A DNA stretch of 30,419 bases from Dipylidium caninum (taxonomy: Eukaryota; Platyhelminthes; Cestoda; Cyclophyllidea; Dipylidiidae): NCBI GenBank assembly GCA_017562135.1, contig QEYB01000951.1, forward strand, positions 1 through 30,419. Direction: 5' to 3'. The translations under genes were made by a program, and so were the position numbers. Position 1 is the stretch's first letter. Each line of letters opens with the position of its first letter. Positions 11,465-20,771 of this stretch are shown here, piece after piece. The notes under the pieces were generated by a model. That model did not search any database. It was not told where the DNA came from and worked only from the letters and a program-made list of their open reading frames with translations.

Positions 11465-12484
11465 GCCGCGTCTTCGCCGTTTTTCGGTCCCTGAGGGAGA
11501 CTTTGTACTGATATCATATGCTCATACCATGTTCATTCAATCAAATCATGACAAGTGACGAAGATGAACATCTCAAAAGCAACCTCTCAATTCGAGTTGT
11601 CGAGTGTCACGCACCAATCTGATTGGGCCTCGGTGTTCACTCTCCTGCTGGTTGGATGCGATCATTATTACAGTGGGCGAATATCATTTTAAATGCCGAG
11701 TTCGTGCAATGGGTCATGTACGATTGATTCGCATCATTCATTTGAAGTGCACCTCTTAAATGGATGAGGCCTAAGTTGTTGATGAGTGTTTGGAGCACAC
11801 GGTCAGGGGAAGGCGCGATATCAGTGAGTAGCGCAGAAACAATCGGTTAAGGCGGCAATGAATGATTTAAGTCAAGGCTTAGGAAAGGTATGAAAGTTTG
11901 CTGTCCGAGATAGGCCATCAAAGGCCACAGTTTATTCATGTACGCGAGTTTATTTAATGATTATTCTATACGTACACGACTTCGGAACAAAACGCCAAGC
12001 AGCTGTCAAACCGTCAACTATTTACTCCTCACTGAGAAATAACTGACGACTGTCTGACCTGATCTGAGGTTTGGGAATGGAATGTGGCCTTACAGCAAGT
12101 GTGATAATATGGCAAATGGAGAATGAGACAACCGATTTTCTCAAAAGGTTACCAAATGAACTGTGTGATTTTTCCATCAATCACATTGTCATCCTACCCA
12201 TTTGCAAAACATTTGTCGACACCTACCGCCTCCAACCCACCGTCAGCATCCCAAATCTTCACGGCAGGACACAAGCATTGGTCCGAGTAGGAGAGCACTT
12301 ATGTCTTTGCCTCTCTTTTCGCCTTTCATCACCCTTGCTTTGGCCGGCGACGTGTGAAATGGCCACAGTTGCCCTTTTGATGCCTCACGTCTACTCCGAC
12401 CTGACACACTTCGATGCTACTACACTTCAGCCTTCTCTTGCTGGTTTTGGAGAGATATTTTCGACCTACAAGTGCATGACTTCT

Positions 12485-12580
12485 ACTTCTGTCCCAAATT
12501 TAGAAGAGATGTATTGACGAGAGAGTTGGAAACTCATCGGTTGCCACAAAGGGCGTTATGGTCCCGGTCTGTGAGCCGAC
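12485..12580. repeat. 96-bp insertion private to the right arm
   Basis: The other copies read gacttctcaaccacc (copy 1 near 819-833; left arm near 8000 in reverse complement). Here, about 96 extra bases separate gacttct from tcaacc. The left junction shows acttct twice in a row, but the right junction does not repeat it, so a target-site duplication is not established. The insert has no match elsewhere in the window and no recognisable ends. Confidence 0.75.
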
Positions 12581-12874
12581 TCAACCGACCAGGCCACGAG
12601 AGTTGCTGTCTCCGTGACCAGTTTGTCTCGCGCGAAACACCACCTCACGTATCCAGTCACCACGGCTATCAACATTGGCGCTTGCAGGGAAAGTGCCACC
12701 TGCGGTGCTTCGCGGTAGGTGCGCGCTCCTCTCGAGGGATGTGCAGTTGGTTACTTCATGTCACACGTCGTTTGATGGATCACACGCTTGAACCAGACGG
12801 ACGGGCGTGGGTTGGCTCTTCTGCCAGAACAGTATTCAGCAACGAATTTCGATTTCGAAGGTGTGCCTTTCTGT

Positions 12875-13065
12875 ATGTACGTATTTGTTTGAGTGCGTGC
12901 ACACGCGTGTGCGTCTGTGCATTCGTATGACATTGAATGCGTGTGTCTGTGCTTGTGTGTGCTTTGAGTGCGTATGTCTATGAATACGTGTGTCCGTCAG
13001 TGCGTTTGTCGGTGTTTTCTGTGCCGTTGCTTTGTGCCTCTGTGCGTGCGTGCGTGTGTTAGCGC
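12875..13065. repeat. TG/GTGCG-rich microsatellite-like stretch
   Basis: This is an imperfect alternation of tgtg, gcgtg and tgcgt units. The same site is shorter in copy 1 (about 1135-1245), in the left arm (about 7600-7690, as CA-rich) and in the last copy (about 25745-25860). The difference of roughly 100 bp fits repeat-length change in the right arm. Alternating purine-pyrimidine runs of this kind can adopt Z-DNA. Confidence 0.8.
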
Positions 13066-14125
13066 AGCCACAGTGACTCTAAGTTTTCTGCTTTACATTA
13101 ATGTTGTGATTGTAGGAAATGAAGGTTCACGGTTTATTTTTTGTTTATTTTTCATTTGCTTTCCGATCAAGTCGACCCCGCTTGGGCTTTCTAGTCCTCA
13201 CTCGACCTCTTAATTCCACTTTACGCCCTCATTTCACCCATGCCATTCGATTCTTATTTATATCATTGCGTTGATATCATAATCAATCAACATATCCTCT
13301 CTAGTCATTGCAGCAGGAGCTTCATAGGCCTTCTCATTCTTGAATGCTTTCCTCTTTGACTAAATCCTAGTGTCTCAACTCACCAGTAGGAGAGGGAAAT
13401 AAGCCACATTCAGCGCCGATAGACGCATTCCGTGCAAGTGAAGCTGAAAAGGTGTGTGACCTGGTCATTTGTAAGCATGCGACTCGGCTCGTACAGTTCC
13501 GTCTAAGTGGCTATCGCACCACGACAACGTGAAGTCGATCAAATCGTCTGTGGATTTTGCTGCGTTTGAACTTCACTGCATCACCGAGTCCTGTGCATTC
13601 GGTAGCTGAAATGTCCTGCAAAAGCGATGTCCACATTGACAAGTGTTCATCATTGACATGCCTGAAACGTTGACTGGCCATTCAATCGGAAAACCTTCTC
13701 CTTCATATCTCGTGCCTGCGATCATCAGTGCCTCTCCACTTATTGCCACTTCTCGTCCCTCCTGTCGCTCAGACTCCAACAGCGCCTCGGTGAGACGACT
13801 GGCGTGTGAGTGCATTAACGCGCTGTCAACCATGAGACGCACCTGTCAGAACTCATTCCACATGACACTGTGCGGTCACTGCCCGCAGGCAAAGCCATAC
13901 AAAAGGACTAATGCATGAACGGTTTTTGTTGGGTGGGGATGAAACACCCATGACGACTGATCAGAGCAAGTGAAAAGCGGGAAGGAATGCATTTAACTTG
14001 ACAGAGAGTGAATTTATCCTTGGCGAAGCTGTGTTTCCTCGGCGACACGACGAGCTCTCTGCATGTGGCCAGGTAAACGAGGGTGATGGCGAGGGTCTGC
14101 ACAACCAACTGTCTACCCGGCCATG

Positions 14126-16204
14126 TGGGTCAATTCATCGGCTTTGGTGAGAGAGTTGCATAAATGCATCACAACCCTCGCCGACAGCGGAGTGCCTGGT
14201 AGAGCTGATGCTCATGCATAACAGCGAGTGTGGGCAGTGTCACTCCCGTGTGGCAAGTTGCAATCAAGTATTTTCACGTCTTGGTCTTTCCTCTTAATCA
14301 AGCTGCTTTGCACTACCACACAACTGCCGAAGGCTTTCACTGTCGTGCATCTTCCTTCACCTTTCTCACGTAAACCAAGTATATGATAATGCTGACGTTG
14401 ATGGCATTTCCTACCGCCTTTGGCCCCTAATGAAGCCTAGCCGTCGCCATGTCTCTATCCAAAAGGAACTCGCCACCGCTGAGTGTAGACAGTTCGATTC
14501 ACCTCCTCCGGTTGCTCTACACTGCCACACTAACAGGGGCCAATGGACGACATGGCTTCTTCTTCCACCGAGTGTCGCTTGCAGCGCCTCCTTGTTGGGA
14601 TTTGATAAGAACGCCTTGACGACGCCTTAAATAGGCGCTCGAGAGTGCGGAGAGCGCAGCTCACTAGTCAGCGGTGAGTGGATGTCAGTTGATGAGTTTT
14701 ACTCACGTAGATGTCTCCTCGATTGAAAACCGCTCACTGCTCAGTACACGAGAGGCAATCAGCCTGGCTCACATGCCATTTGCACCCTCTACGTCTACTG
14801 ACTCCTCAACTGACGCGAACTCCACTGCTCTTTCTGCTTGCAACTTCTCCTTAGCCCGCCGCCATCTTCACTCGTGGGTGATGGATGAGGCGTTGTCCAG
14901 TCCACCGTCGCACAGGTAATCCCAACTCAATTCACCTTGGCCAAAAGGGTGATTGCGAAAAGAGATAAAATGGGAACAGAGAAGGGGAGGGAGAGACTCT
15001 GTATCCGACGCTGCGGGTCGCACAGGTTGGGGGCGTCTGCGTGATGAAAGAAGCCGAACCACATGGAGACATGGGACGGCGTTCCTCTTCGACACTTTTC
15101 GAAGCATTTTACGCATCTGTGGACCTGCGTCTCCGTCTTCGGGATTTCGACCTGCCTGCGTGTTATTCACCCTTCAGTTGACAATCCGCTGAGAAGCGGG
15201 ATGACATGGTGGCAGACAGGTTGGTCTTAGCGAATAGTCGCCTGGAGACAAAATTAATCATGCGGTCGCGGTGTCGAGAAGGTGAAGTGCTAATTGCTGG
15301 TCTCACTTTCTCCCAAAGTGTCCCTGCGGCTTAGAGTATGCCGGCAGGAAGTGCAAAAGGGCTTGAAGTAATCTGAAGGAATCTTAAATCGCGACGACTC
15401 CTGAGTGACGAAAATGGTGATGGAAAACAAGAGAGACAAAAGGAAATGAATCGGTCATGGCAGAAATAAGTTGACATGGTAAGGGATGAAGTGACTTTCT
15501 GACTTGGCCAAGGAGACTGGAGTGAGAATTGGAGGTGCCCGTAGGGCATCGAACCAAAGTGGAGTCTACTGACTAGTCGGAGAGGTGCGAAAATGAGCTC
15601 AAAATGTCAGTCCTCCATTCAAATCAGCCCTCAATACCTCACAGTCTAATCACTGCCATGGCCAAACGTTCGAGTACTTCAGCATGCATTTGCCTGCTGT
15701 CACATTCAGCTGTAAAAGCTGGAAGCTCAGTGCAGTGTGTATGGGGACGGATGAAAAGGGCGTCACGAGAGACCACAATGGCCCGTCGAGTAAACACAGC
15801 CGTGACAAGGCGGTGAATGAAAGCTGCACTTCACTTCCTCTCGGTTTTGTCAACGATCTTGTTGATGTAGCTGGGAAATCGGGTGCATTCCGCCATTGCG
15901 ACACGTGGCGTTGAACAGTTTGTCCTGCAGACTTGTTGCAAGACATGCGACCAGTGCAAACTGGGCGCGGGTGAGTGGAAGTAGCAGCTCCCAGGCCACC
16001 AGCGCGGCATGCACAGACGCCGCCTACTGAGGGGCACCGTGGAAGATATGTCGACTTGATTCGAGTAAAATGCGTGTTTGTGATGGACAGAAGGGCGTTT
16101 CAACCCAAACACGTACATCGTCATTGTCAGCAGCGTCAGCAAATAAACTTGGGCTGTTACGAACAGTGCCAACACTCGACGATGACCCACAATTCCGGCT
16201 GGGT
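14126..16204. other. Unique stretch, one possible internal exon
   Basis: No repeat copy was found. Apart from the possible exon at 14711-14915, it contains a plus-strand open frame of about 106 codons ending at 15914 and a minus-strand frame of 119 codons (16190-15831) with a hydrophobic N-terminal run. These two overlap in part, so both cannot be genuine exons in full, and I recognise neither. Frames this long are expected several times by chance here. Confidence 0.35.
14711..14915 (+). CDS. Possible internal exon, unknown protein
   Basis: A frame is open across the whole interval and is bounded by plausible splice sites: an acceptor ending acgtag just before 14711 and a strong donor, cacag followed by gtaatc, at 14915/14916. 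The encoded segment is rich in serine and threonine in the middle (STSTDSSTDANST) and ends with a more ordered-looking run, ARRHLHSWVMDEALSSPP. Without the splice the frame meets a stop at once after the donor, which is what an exon would show. I recognise no domain, and no neighbouring exon could be identified in the unique flanks. Chance is a real alternative: the acceptor has a poor pyrimidine tract. Confidence 0.25.
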
Positions 16205-16882
16205 AAAGGGGCTCGTCTGCATCACTGCCCTGAACAAAGGGAAGAGCAGACGCCTCCGTGCATTTGCTTAATCATCGTTCGCCTTCAACGTCTTCATCCT
16301 GGACAGTTTTGATAGGCAAAACGAGGGAGGGGTGACGCGCGTCGAAATCCTCCTCTTTCGCCTCCAACCACTTCAGTGGATGTCAACCGCCGAGAGAAGA
16401 TTCGAAACAAGGGAGAAGGGACTTCCGCCTCAGCATGCTCCTGATACACGAAACTATGCTGGTCAGGCGACCGCCTGCCCTCCACCGTGGTAAATGAGCT
16501 GTCCTAAAAGACAACAGTTGATCCTCCAGGAAAGTGGACGTCCTTGCATGAGGCCATCAAACGGCGGTTACCAAAAAAGAAGATTAAAGCTGCGAAGAGG
16601 GGCCATTGGAAAGCAACTGAGAGCCAACATTCAGCCTCCATGCGGGTTAAGAGAACAGCAACTTGACTTCTTGTATGCCCGTCGGTTGCCAATGTCGTCT
16701 GCAAACGGCAGAACTAGCGACCGGTCACGATTAACTGGGGGTGCATTGACTTTCTGTTCACCATGCGACAGGGCCCTTTTCTTGTCATGCGCAGTCTTCA
16801 CTAATGGACGCACTCGTGTGCATAAATATCCGCACCAGAATGCAGCAGCAGCATCCATCATTTGGGATGCACGCCAACGCAA

Positions 16883-16990
16883 GCGTCCATCTTCTCCTCC
16901 TTCGTCATCGCCTCCTCGTCTTCCTCGTCCTCGTCCGCCTCCTCGTCCTCGTCCTCGACCACCTCCTCCTCCTCCTCCTCCTCATTCACC
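16883..16990. repeat. TCC/TCG trinucleotide-rich tract
   Basis: This is an imperfect run of ctc, ctt and gtc triplets ending in eight consecutive ctc units. On the minus strand it would read as glutamate and aspartate, within an 89-codon frame (17127-16858). A low-complexity repeat explains the frame better than an acidic protein domain. The mirror position in the right arm (about 21895-21935) has only a short gacgagg-rich remnant. Confidence 0.8.
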
Positions 16991-17167
16991 TCGGCTACTA
17001 TCTGTTCGCTCGCAGAGGAAAATGAGAGTGCGCACTTCTGCTCCGACGCCAGTCCCATGAGTGAGGACCAATTCCTCCTACGTTCGCATTGCATGGCGAC
17101 TGGCACTCGCCACACGCCACCCGCCACCCGCCAATAGCCCTCGGTCTACTTCTCATTCTTTCCAGCA

Positions 17168-17720
17168 GGTGCTGTCCGTCTCACGCCTTTCGCCGTCGAG
17201 GCCATCAACAAGAACATCGCCCACCTCGTCTACACGGCTATAAGACGTTGTGCATCAAATGGCCCTGCCTGGACGACGTGGTGTGGGGTGTCGACACAGT
17301 CGTCGCGTGTGTTTCCGTTTGTCATGGGGTTGTCGCAGTCAAAAATGGAACTCGAATGTTTCGTAGAGGTGCGTATTTTGAACTTCACAGGAAGTTACAA
17401 CGAGTCGCGTCCTCCCCCGTATATCACTCCATTCTGCCCACTTTCGTGCCTCGCGTCACTTCCCTTCGCCTCTATCTCGAGCCTTCTCTTACTCCCCTCG
17501 AGACTTGAGCGAAGCCGCATGGAGAAGAAAGCCTTCGTCACCGCCAACCCCAACATCCTCGTCAATGCAAAGCTGCAGTACAACGGTGTGCTACGAATCA
17601 ACCGGTGAAGGTCAAATACTTGAGGATTCTCCAGAACAGTGGATTAACTGCGTGCAGTGGTGGAAATTGGCATACACGCCTGTCTCCTGCGTTTCTCCTA
17701 TTACACATCAAGAATTTATG
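17168..17720 (+). pseudogene. A and B exon-like modules, palindrome left-arm copy
   Basis: The A module is preceded by a good acceptor (cattctttccagcag at 17153-17167). The frame from 17168 reads AVRLTPFAVEAINKNIAHLV and stays open past MELECFVEV. It even continues to the B module (KKAFVTANPNILVNAKLQ, then VLRINR) before a stop at 17608. Relative to the copy at 9007, one base is missing near 17240, so the middle of A is read in a different frame. The donor after A is lost: where 18563-19007 has cgg followed by gtaggc, this copy has agg followed by aagtta. I read it as a decayed copy of a two-exon gene segment, transcribed inward toward its mirror copy at 21830-21245. Confidence 0.5.
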
Positions 17721-17861
17721 TGGCTTCGGATGGAGGCCGTTGACAAGTGCATGCAGGGTGTATACGCCCCTTGTCCTTGTCCTCGCCACTCGTCATCTTC
17801 ATGTTCCTATTAGTTTCTCCCTCTTCATGAGTGGCGGACAATTGGGCTCATGTCGAGGACG

Positions 17862-18225
17862 TCGGAGTCGTGCCCTGAGACTTCTCGCTGTTCCCTTCCA
17901 TGTCATGTGTGCATTTCGCGTTAATATGTTAATTGAAAGTGGATGGAAGAAATTCCTGCTGAAGCACTGGGTGGAGACGTCCATTTTCCTCGCTTGTGGG
18001 GAAGATTGCCTAGTGCCTCATCGATATCTTCATCTTACCAGTTCAGCCGTTATGTCAGTCGGAGGAGTCGCGAAACCGATGGGGTACGACACCCCAAGGT
18101 TGGTGTTTAGCTGAGAATAGTCTTTTCAAACACCTTACGCGATTGTATTGCTCCATGCTCAGCCTCGAGGCCATCTTCAGTGTTTATTACGTCAGAGGCA
18201 TGAGTTGTGGCCTTGATCAGAAAAA
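17862..18225 (+). repeat. Module C, left copy
   Basis: This is the inverted match of 20400-20790. The clearest shared piece reads, in frame, LRLLAVPFHVMCAFR here and MRLLVAAFHVMDAFR on the minus strand at 20786-20742. Both continue to a CG-containing stretch (FLACGEDC here, CLTCGGR there). Beyond that, frames differ, while DNA similarity continues to a tccttcaaacac / ttttcaaacacc block near 18125 and 20520. It is absent from the cores at 9007-11464 and 27456-30338. Confidence 0.55.
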
Positions 18226-18562
18226 CAATCTCCTAGAGATGATGTGGAATTCGCATGCCTCTCACCTCTATCTACTCCGCCCGTCCTTCCTCATCCTTAT
18301 CGTCTTTCCTATCGCTTGAGTTAACGCTTGTAAATCCCACCTCTAAGATTCCTTACGTTTGCGTTGACGTTCTTCCCACCGTAACATCCATTTCGCCCAC
18401 AGGTCACGCATTGTGTGGTGCCTGAATCAGGAAGGCCAATTCATCAGGCATTTGTGTTGCAGGCGCTTGACCCAATTCCCGGTCTTGATATGATGCGATG
18501 AATGAGAATGTGGAATATTGCTGGCGCGCAGTTCGAAGGCGATGACAATTCGAAGGAGTTAA

Positions 18563-19007
18563 AAGACGAAAACGTGGACACTCGACTCAGCTACGGTCTC
18601 GTCGAGGGCCAATTGTACACTCTCTGTCAACCGCCTCCTGCAATTCGACTGCTCCGTCAACTGGCGCGATCTCCATTTCGACTATCGCATCGGGTAGGCG
18701 CGTGGAGCTCATCCACTCCACGTCTCATTTGAACGCACAATCGCGTGTCTCACGCTCTCTCACTCTCTGTTTCCCCCTATCAACTAGGACAACCGTGGTT
18801 CTCTCCAAGGCCTACTCCATTTCCACCTCGACACCATGCTCACCCGTGCAACTGAGGCACAACGGCGTAATTGGCATCTCCCGTGTCACCTTCATTCACA
18901 GCGAAGTGACCGCCAAACCCGTTTTGGTGATGTATGATGAAGATCAACTGCGCAGCTCCTCCTCTTCGGTCTGCGTGCCGCAATTCTCCGAATCAACTGT
19001 TCAATAA
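18563..19007 (+). CDS. Best-preserved A/B gene segment: two exons with intact intron
   Basis: The first exon frame is open from 18563 and its last codons read CSVNWRDLHFDYRIG. An intron at 18694-18787 (94 nt) has a GT donor (cgg, then gtaggcg) and a strong acceptor: a long pyrimidine tract followed by caactag. Joining at these sites keeps the frame through the glycine codon into TTVVLSKAYSIS, then GVIGISRVTFIHSEVTAKPV and MYDEDQL, a serine run, and a TAA stop at 19005-19007. An AATAAA motif (19003-19008) overlaps the stop. The first exon resembles module A (FDCSVNWRDL beside LECFVEVRIL) and the second resembles module B (GVIGISRV beside DVLRINRV; IHSEV beside VHAEV). No methionine lies in the open part of exon 1, so it is a 3' portion; a possible upstream acceptor is at 18589-18590. 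The family is not recognised. Confidence 0.5.
18694..18787 (+). other. Predicted 94-nt GT-AG intron
   Basis: The donor is GTAGGC after GG; the acceptor is CTAG after a pyrimidine-rich run that starts at about 18750 (tctctcactctctgtttcccccta). Translation across the join stays open and matches module B family motifs, whereas reading straight through the donor meets TAG at once. Confidence 0.55.
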
Positions 19008-19213
19008 ACCTTCGAACGTACTTACCATCGAACTCCTCTGCCATGTAGAATGAGATGGCTTTGCGAAGCAGGAGACCCTCTCGTTCTGCCTACTCTGAGG
19101 ACAGGTGTGTAGCGGGTCGCCCTTCTGAATTAGGGTTTGAGGAAGAGGGGCGCCGTGTTGTGTGCTTTAGTCACCACACGGCTGACAGTAAAGTGCAGCC
19201 TTCTCGTGGGCTC

Positions 19214-19236
19214 GGGGTGGGGGGTGGGTGGGTGGG
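19214..19236 (+). other. G-quadruplex-forming motif
   Basis: Five runs of three or more Gs are separated by single T loops, from the gggg at 19214 to the ggg at 19236. This pattern is expected to fold into a very stable quadruplex. It lies near the centre of the older palindrome (about 19330). Confidence 0.75.
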
Positions 19237-19542
19237 ATGAGCTTAGACGAGAGTTGTTTCGACAACATGTGCGGTAGGTCTCGTTTGGAAGAGTGGGCGC
19301 TTGAAGGGTGTGACGATGAGGGGGTCGCAGAGTGTGAAGCGATTAACTCGGCATAGCTGGGGTGGGAAGCGTGAATGGGTGAACTGCGCCACCACTAAGA
19401 AACAGAAAATTATTCAGCATCACAGCAAAAGCACCCAAACAAATCAGTCTCGATCAGCATACGAAATTAATACTGTTAGCCAGCAGGCCAAATTTCGACA
19501 AGAGCTTCTGCTCACTGTCCTGAAACACAGGAAAATAAGCAA

Positions 19543-20076
19543 GAGGCTTCAATCGGCAAATGAAGAGAGTCATACAGTCGCTGCAAATCCGCCTGCCCTC
19601 AACACTTCCATGCCAAGCAGTCTTGAACAGGCAAGACGAGGAAACAGACGGCGCCGTCGACCTCCTTCTCCTCCGCCCCTTGCCCCTCCAACGTGGTGTG
19701 GTCGGCCAATGGGAGAGGAGGAGGCAAGGTGGAGAGAGCGTTGTGAGCATGGACTTCCCCACAGTCCACTCGTCGACTGCGAAGTGCGCCACTACCACCC
19801 ACTCGTCTGTCTCCGCGCCGCTTCAGCTCAACTCTCACTCCCTTCTTTCCGCCATTGTCTCACCTACCGCGGTGTGCTCAATTGCGAGGAGAGAAGTGTG
19901 TTGAGGCAAAAGCTTCCGGCCTGTCAGACCGTGTTTGCTGGGACAGCCCCACAGTCCACGTGATGGTGGCTATCAGCGGGCCACTCGCCGTTCCTCCCAC
20001 CACACCTTCCCAACACCGTCAGTTGGTCATTTTCTGCTTCTTGGCGCATGCACAACCGAATTGCGACGGTTTCTGA
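19543..20076 (+). repeat. Core segment shared with both inverted-repeat cores
   Basis: This matches 9690-10225 and 28208-28800 over its whole length, beginning with gcttcaatc and the gaagagagtcata block. In the two cores it follows directly after an A/B module; here it is 1.8 kb further on. A plus-strand frame of 220 codons (19301-19963) covers much of it, but that frame begins in sequence the other copies lack and is broken in both of them, so it is not called as a gene. Confidence 0.8.
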
Positions 20077-20771
20077 CTGCGTAAAAAGGAGAATCTTTTT
20101 GCTTCAACTGCTGCCGCGGACTCCAGAGAGAGCGGTGAGGCAACGCAGCTGTCCCGCCACTCTTCTCCCGCAAGTCGTCCCCGTTTGCTCCCGCGCGTAG
20201 GGCCGACTCGGCTCGTGGTTCGGCGCTTCTGTATGAGAAAACATGTTTTTATCGGGTAACGCAAGAACTTATTCGACAGTAGACCGGGTCAGTTCACTCA
20301 GCTGAACAAACACTTCTTTTCAAATACTGGCCCCATTTTAATGTTGACACTCCATTGTTTTCACCTCGTCAAGACTTGTGCCTCTTCTTAAGTGTCATGC
20401 GAGTGTCCAGTTAGGAACACTATTTTTGCCTCAAGACCACAACTCCGTGGTGGTTCCTGAAACTGCAGAATGAAAATGACTTCGGGGCTGAAGGGTGCAC
20501 AATAAAATCGCCTCAATGTGTTTGAAGGACTGAGCCAGCGTGTTTCCACACAAACACGTACTTCATGCCGACGAATCTCGTGGGCTGACGACTCCTTCCC
20601 ACTGACAAAGCAGTTCATATGGGAAAGAGGTGGACTTTGATATGCGCGATAAGCAAGTCTACCTCCACAAGTGAGGCAAGTGAATAACTTCATGCGTTTT
20701 ATCATTGGGTGAATGTTCATCCCATCGACTGACGAACTAGCACGAAATGCGTCCATGACATGGAAGGCAGC
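20077..20771. other. Segment missing from the two cores
   Basis: In the cores at 9007 and 27456 the sequence jumps from gcgacggtttctg to a point equivalent to about 20772 here. The extra 695 bp hold the inverted module C (20400-20790). They also hold a plus-strand frame of about 58 codons that starts near 20079 and ends at 20259, rich in serine and arginine, which I do not recognise. Because module C also occurs at 17862-18225, this segment is more likely ancestral and deleted from the cores than inserted here. Confidence 0.55.

Larger units (their letters stand above)
11465..14125 (-). repeat. Long arm repeat, copy 2 right arm
   Basis: This is the inverted partner of 6098-9006 and a direct match to 1-2345. 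Homology stops near 14125, about 400 bp earlier than in copy 1, so the outer direct sub-repeat is missing here. The right arm carries three private differences: an extra block of about 96 bp at 12485-12580, a longer TG-rich stretch at 12875-13065, and altered sequence at 13123-13155 where the other copies read gtcaagtaaaccagtttatt. Two overlapping plus-strand frames (12071-12517 and 12472-12930) are open here, but not in the other copies. Confidence 0.92.
16205..18225 (+). repeat. Left arm of the older palindrome
   Basis: Blocks in this interval match the reverse complement of 22490-20395 in mirror order. They are 16208-16260 with 22490-22400; the cttttaagacaac / aaaagacaacagttga motif at 16504-16520 with 22147-22170; ggacgtcc and ggttacc at 16540-16575 with 22085-22050; module A; module B; and module C. 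Between the blocks, length and sequence differ, and overall identity is much lower than between the arms of the 6-14 kb element. The centre of symmetry falls near 19330. Confidence 0.75.

Noticed and set aside
12071..12930. Two overlapping plus-strand open frames (148 and 152 codons) in the right arm, with related minus-strand frames at 8395-7633 in the left arm
   Set aside because: The frames are kept only in parts between the copies and shift at non-triplet indels; the last third is a translation of the TG-rich repeat. No recognisable domain.
6098..14125. A simple missed-adapter fold-back read as the cause of the inverted arms
   Set aside because: Such artefacts mirror the sequence directly at the turning point. 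Here a 2.5-kb asymmetrical core separates the arms, and the right arm has private insertions. Other assembly errors are not excluded.
15831..16190. Minus-strand 119-codon frame starting with a signal-peptide-like hydrophobic run
   Set aside because: The length is common by chance, it has no neighbouring coding signal, and it overlaps an equally long plus-strand frame.
16858..17127. Minus-strand 89-codon frame with a long run of glutamate and aspartate
   Set aside because: The acidic run is the translation of a trinucleotide tract; the mirrored arm does not preserve it.
19301..19963. 220-codon plus-strand frame, the longest in the window
   Set aside because: It spans a repeat junction (about 19543). 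Both core copies of the shared segment break the frame, and no domain is visible.
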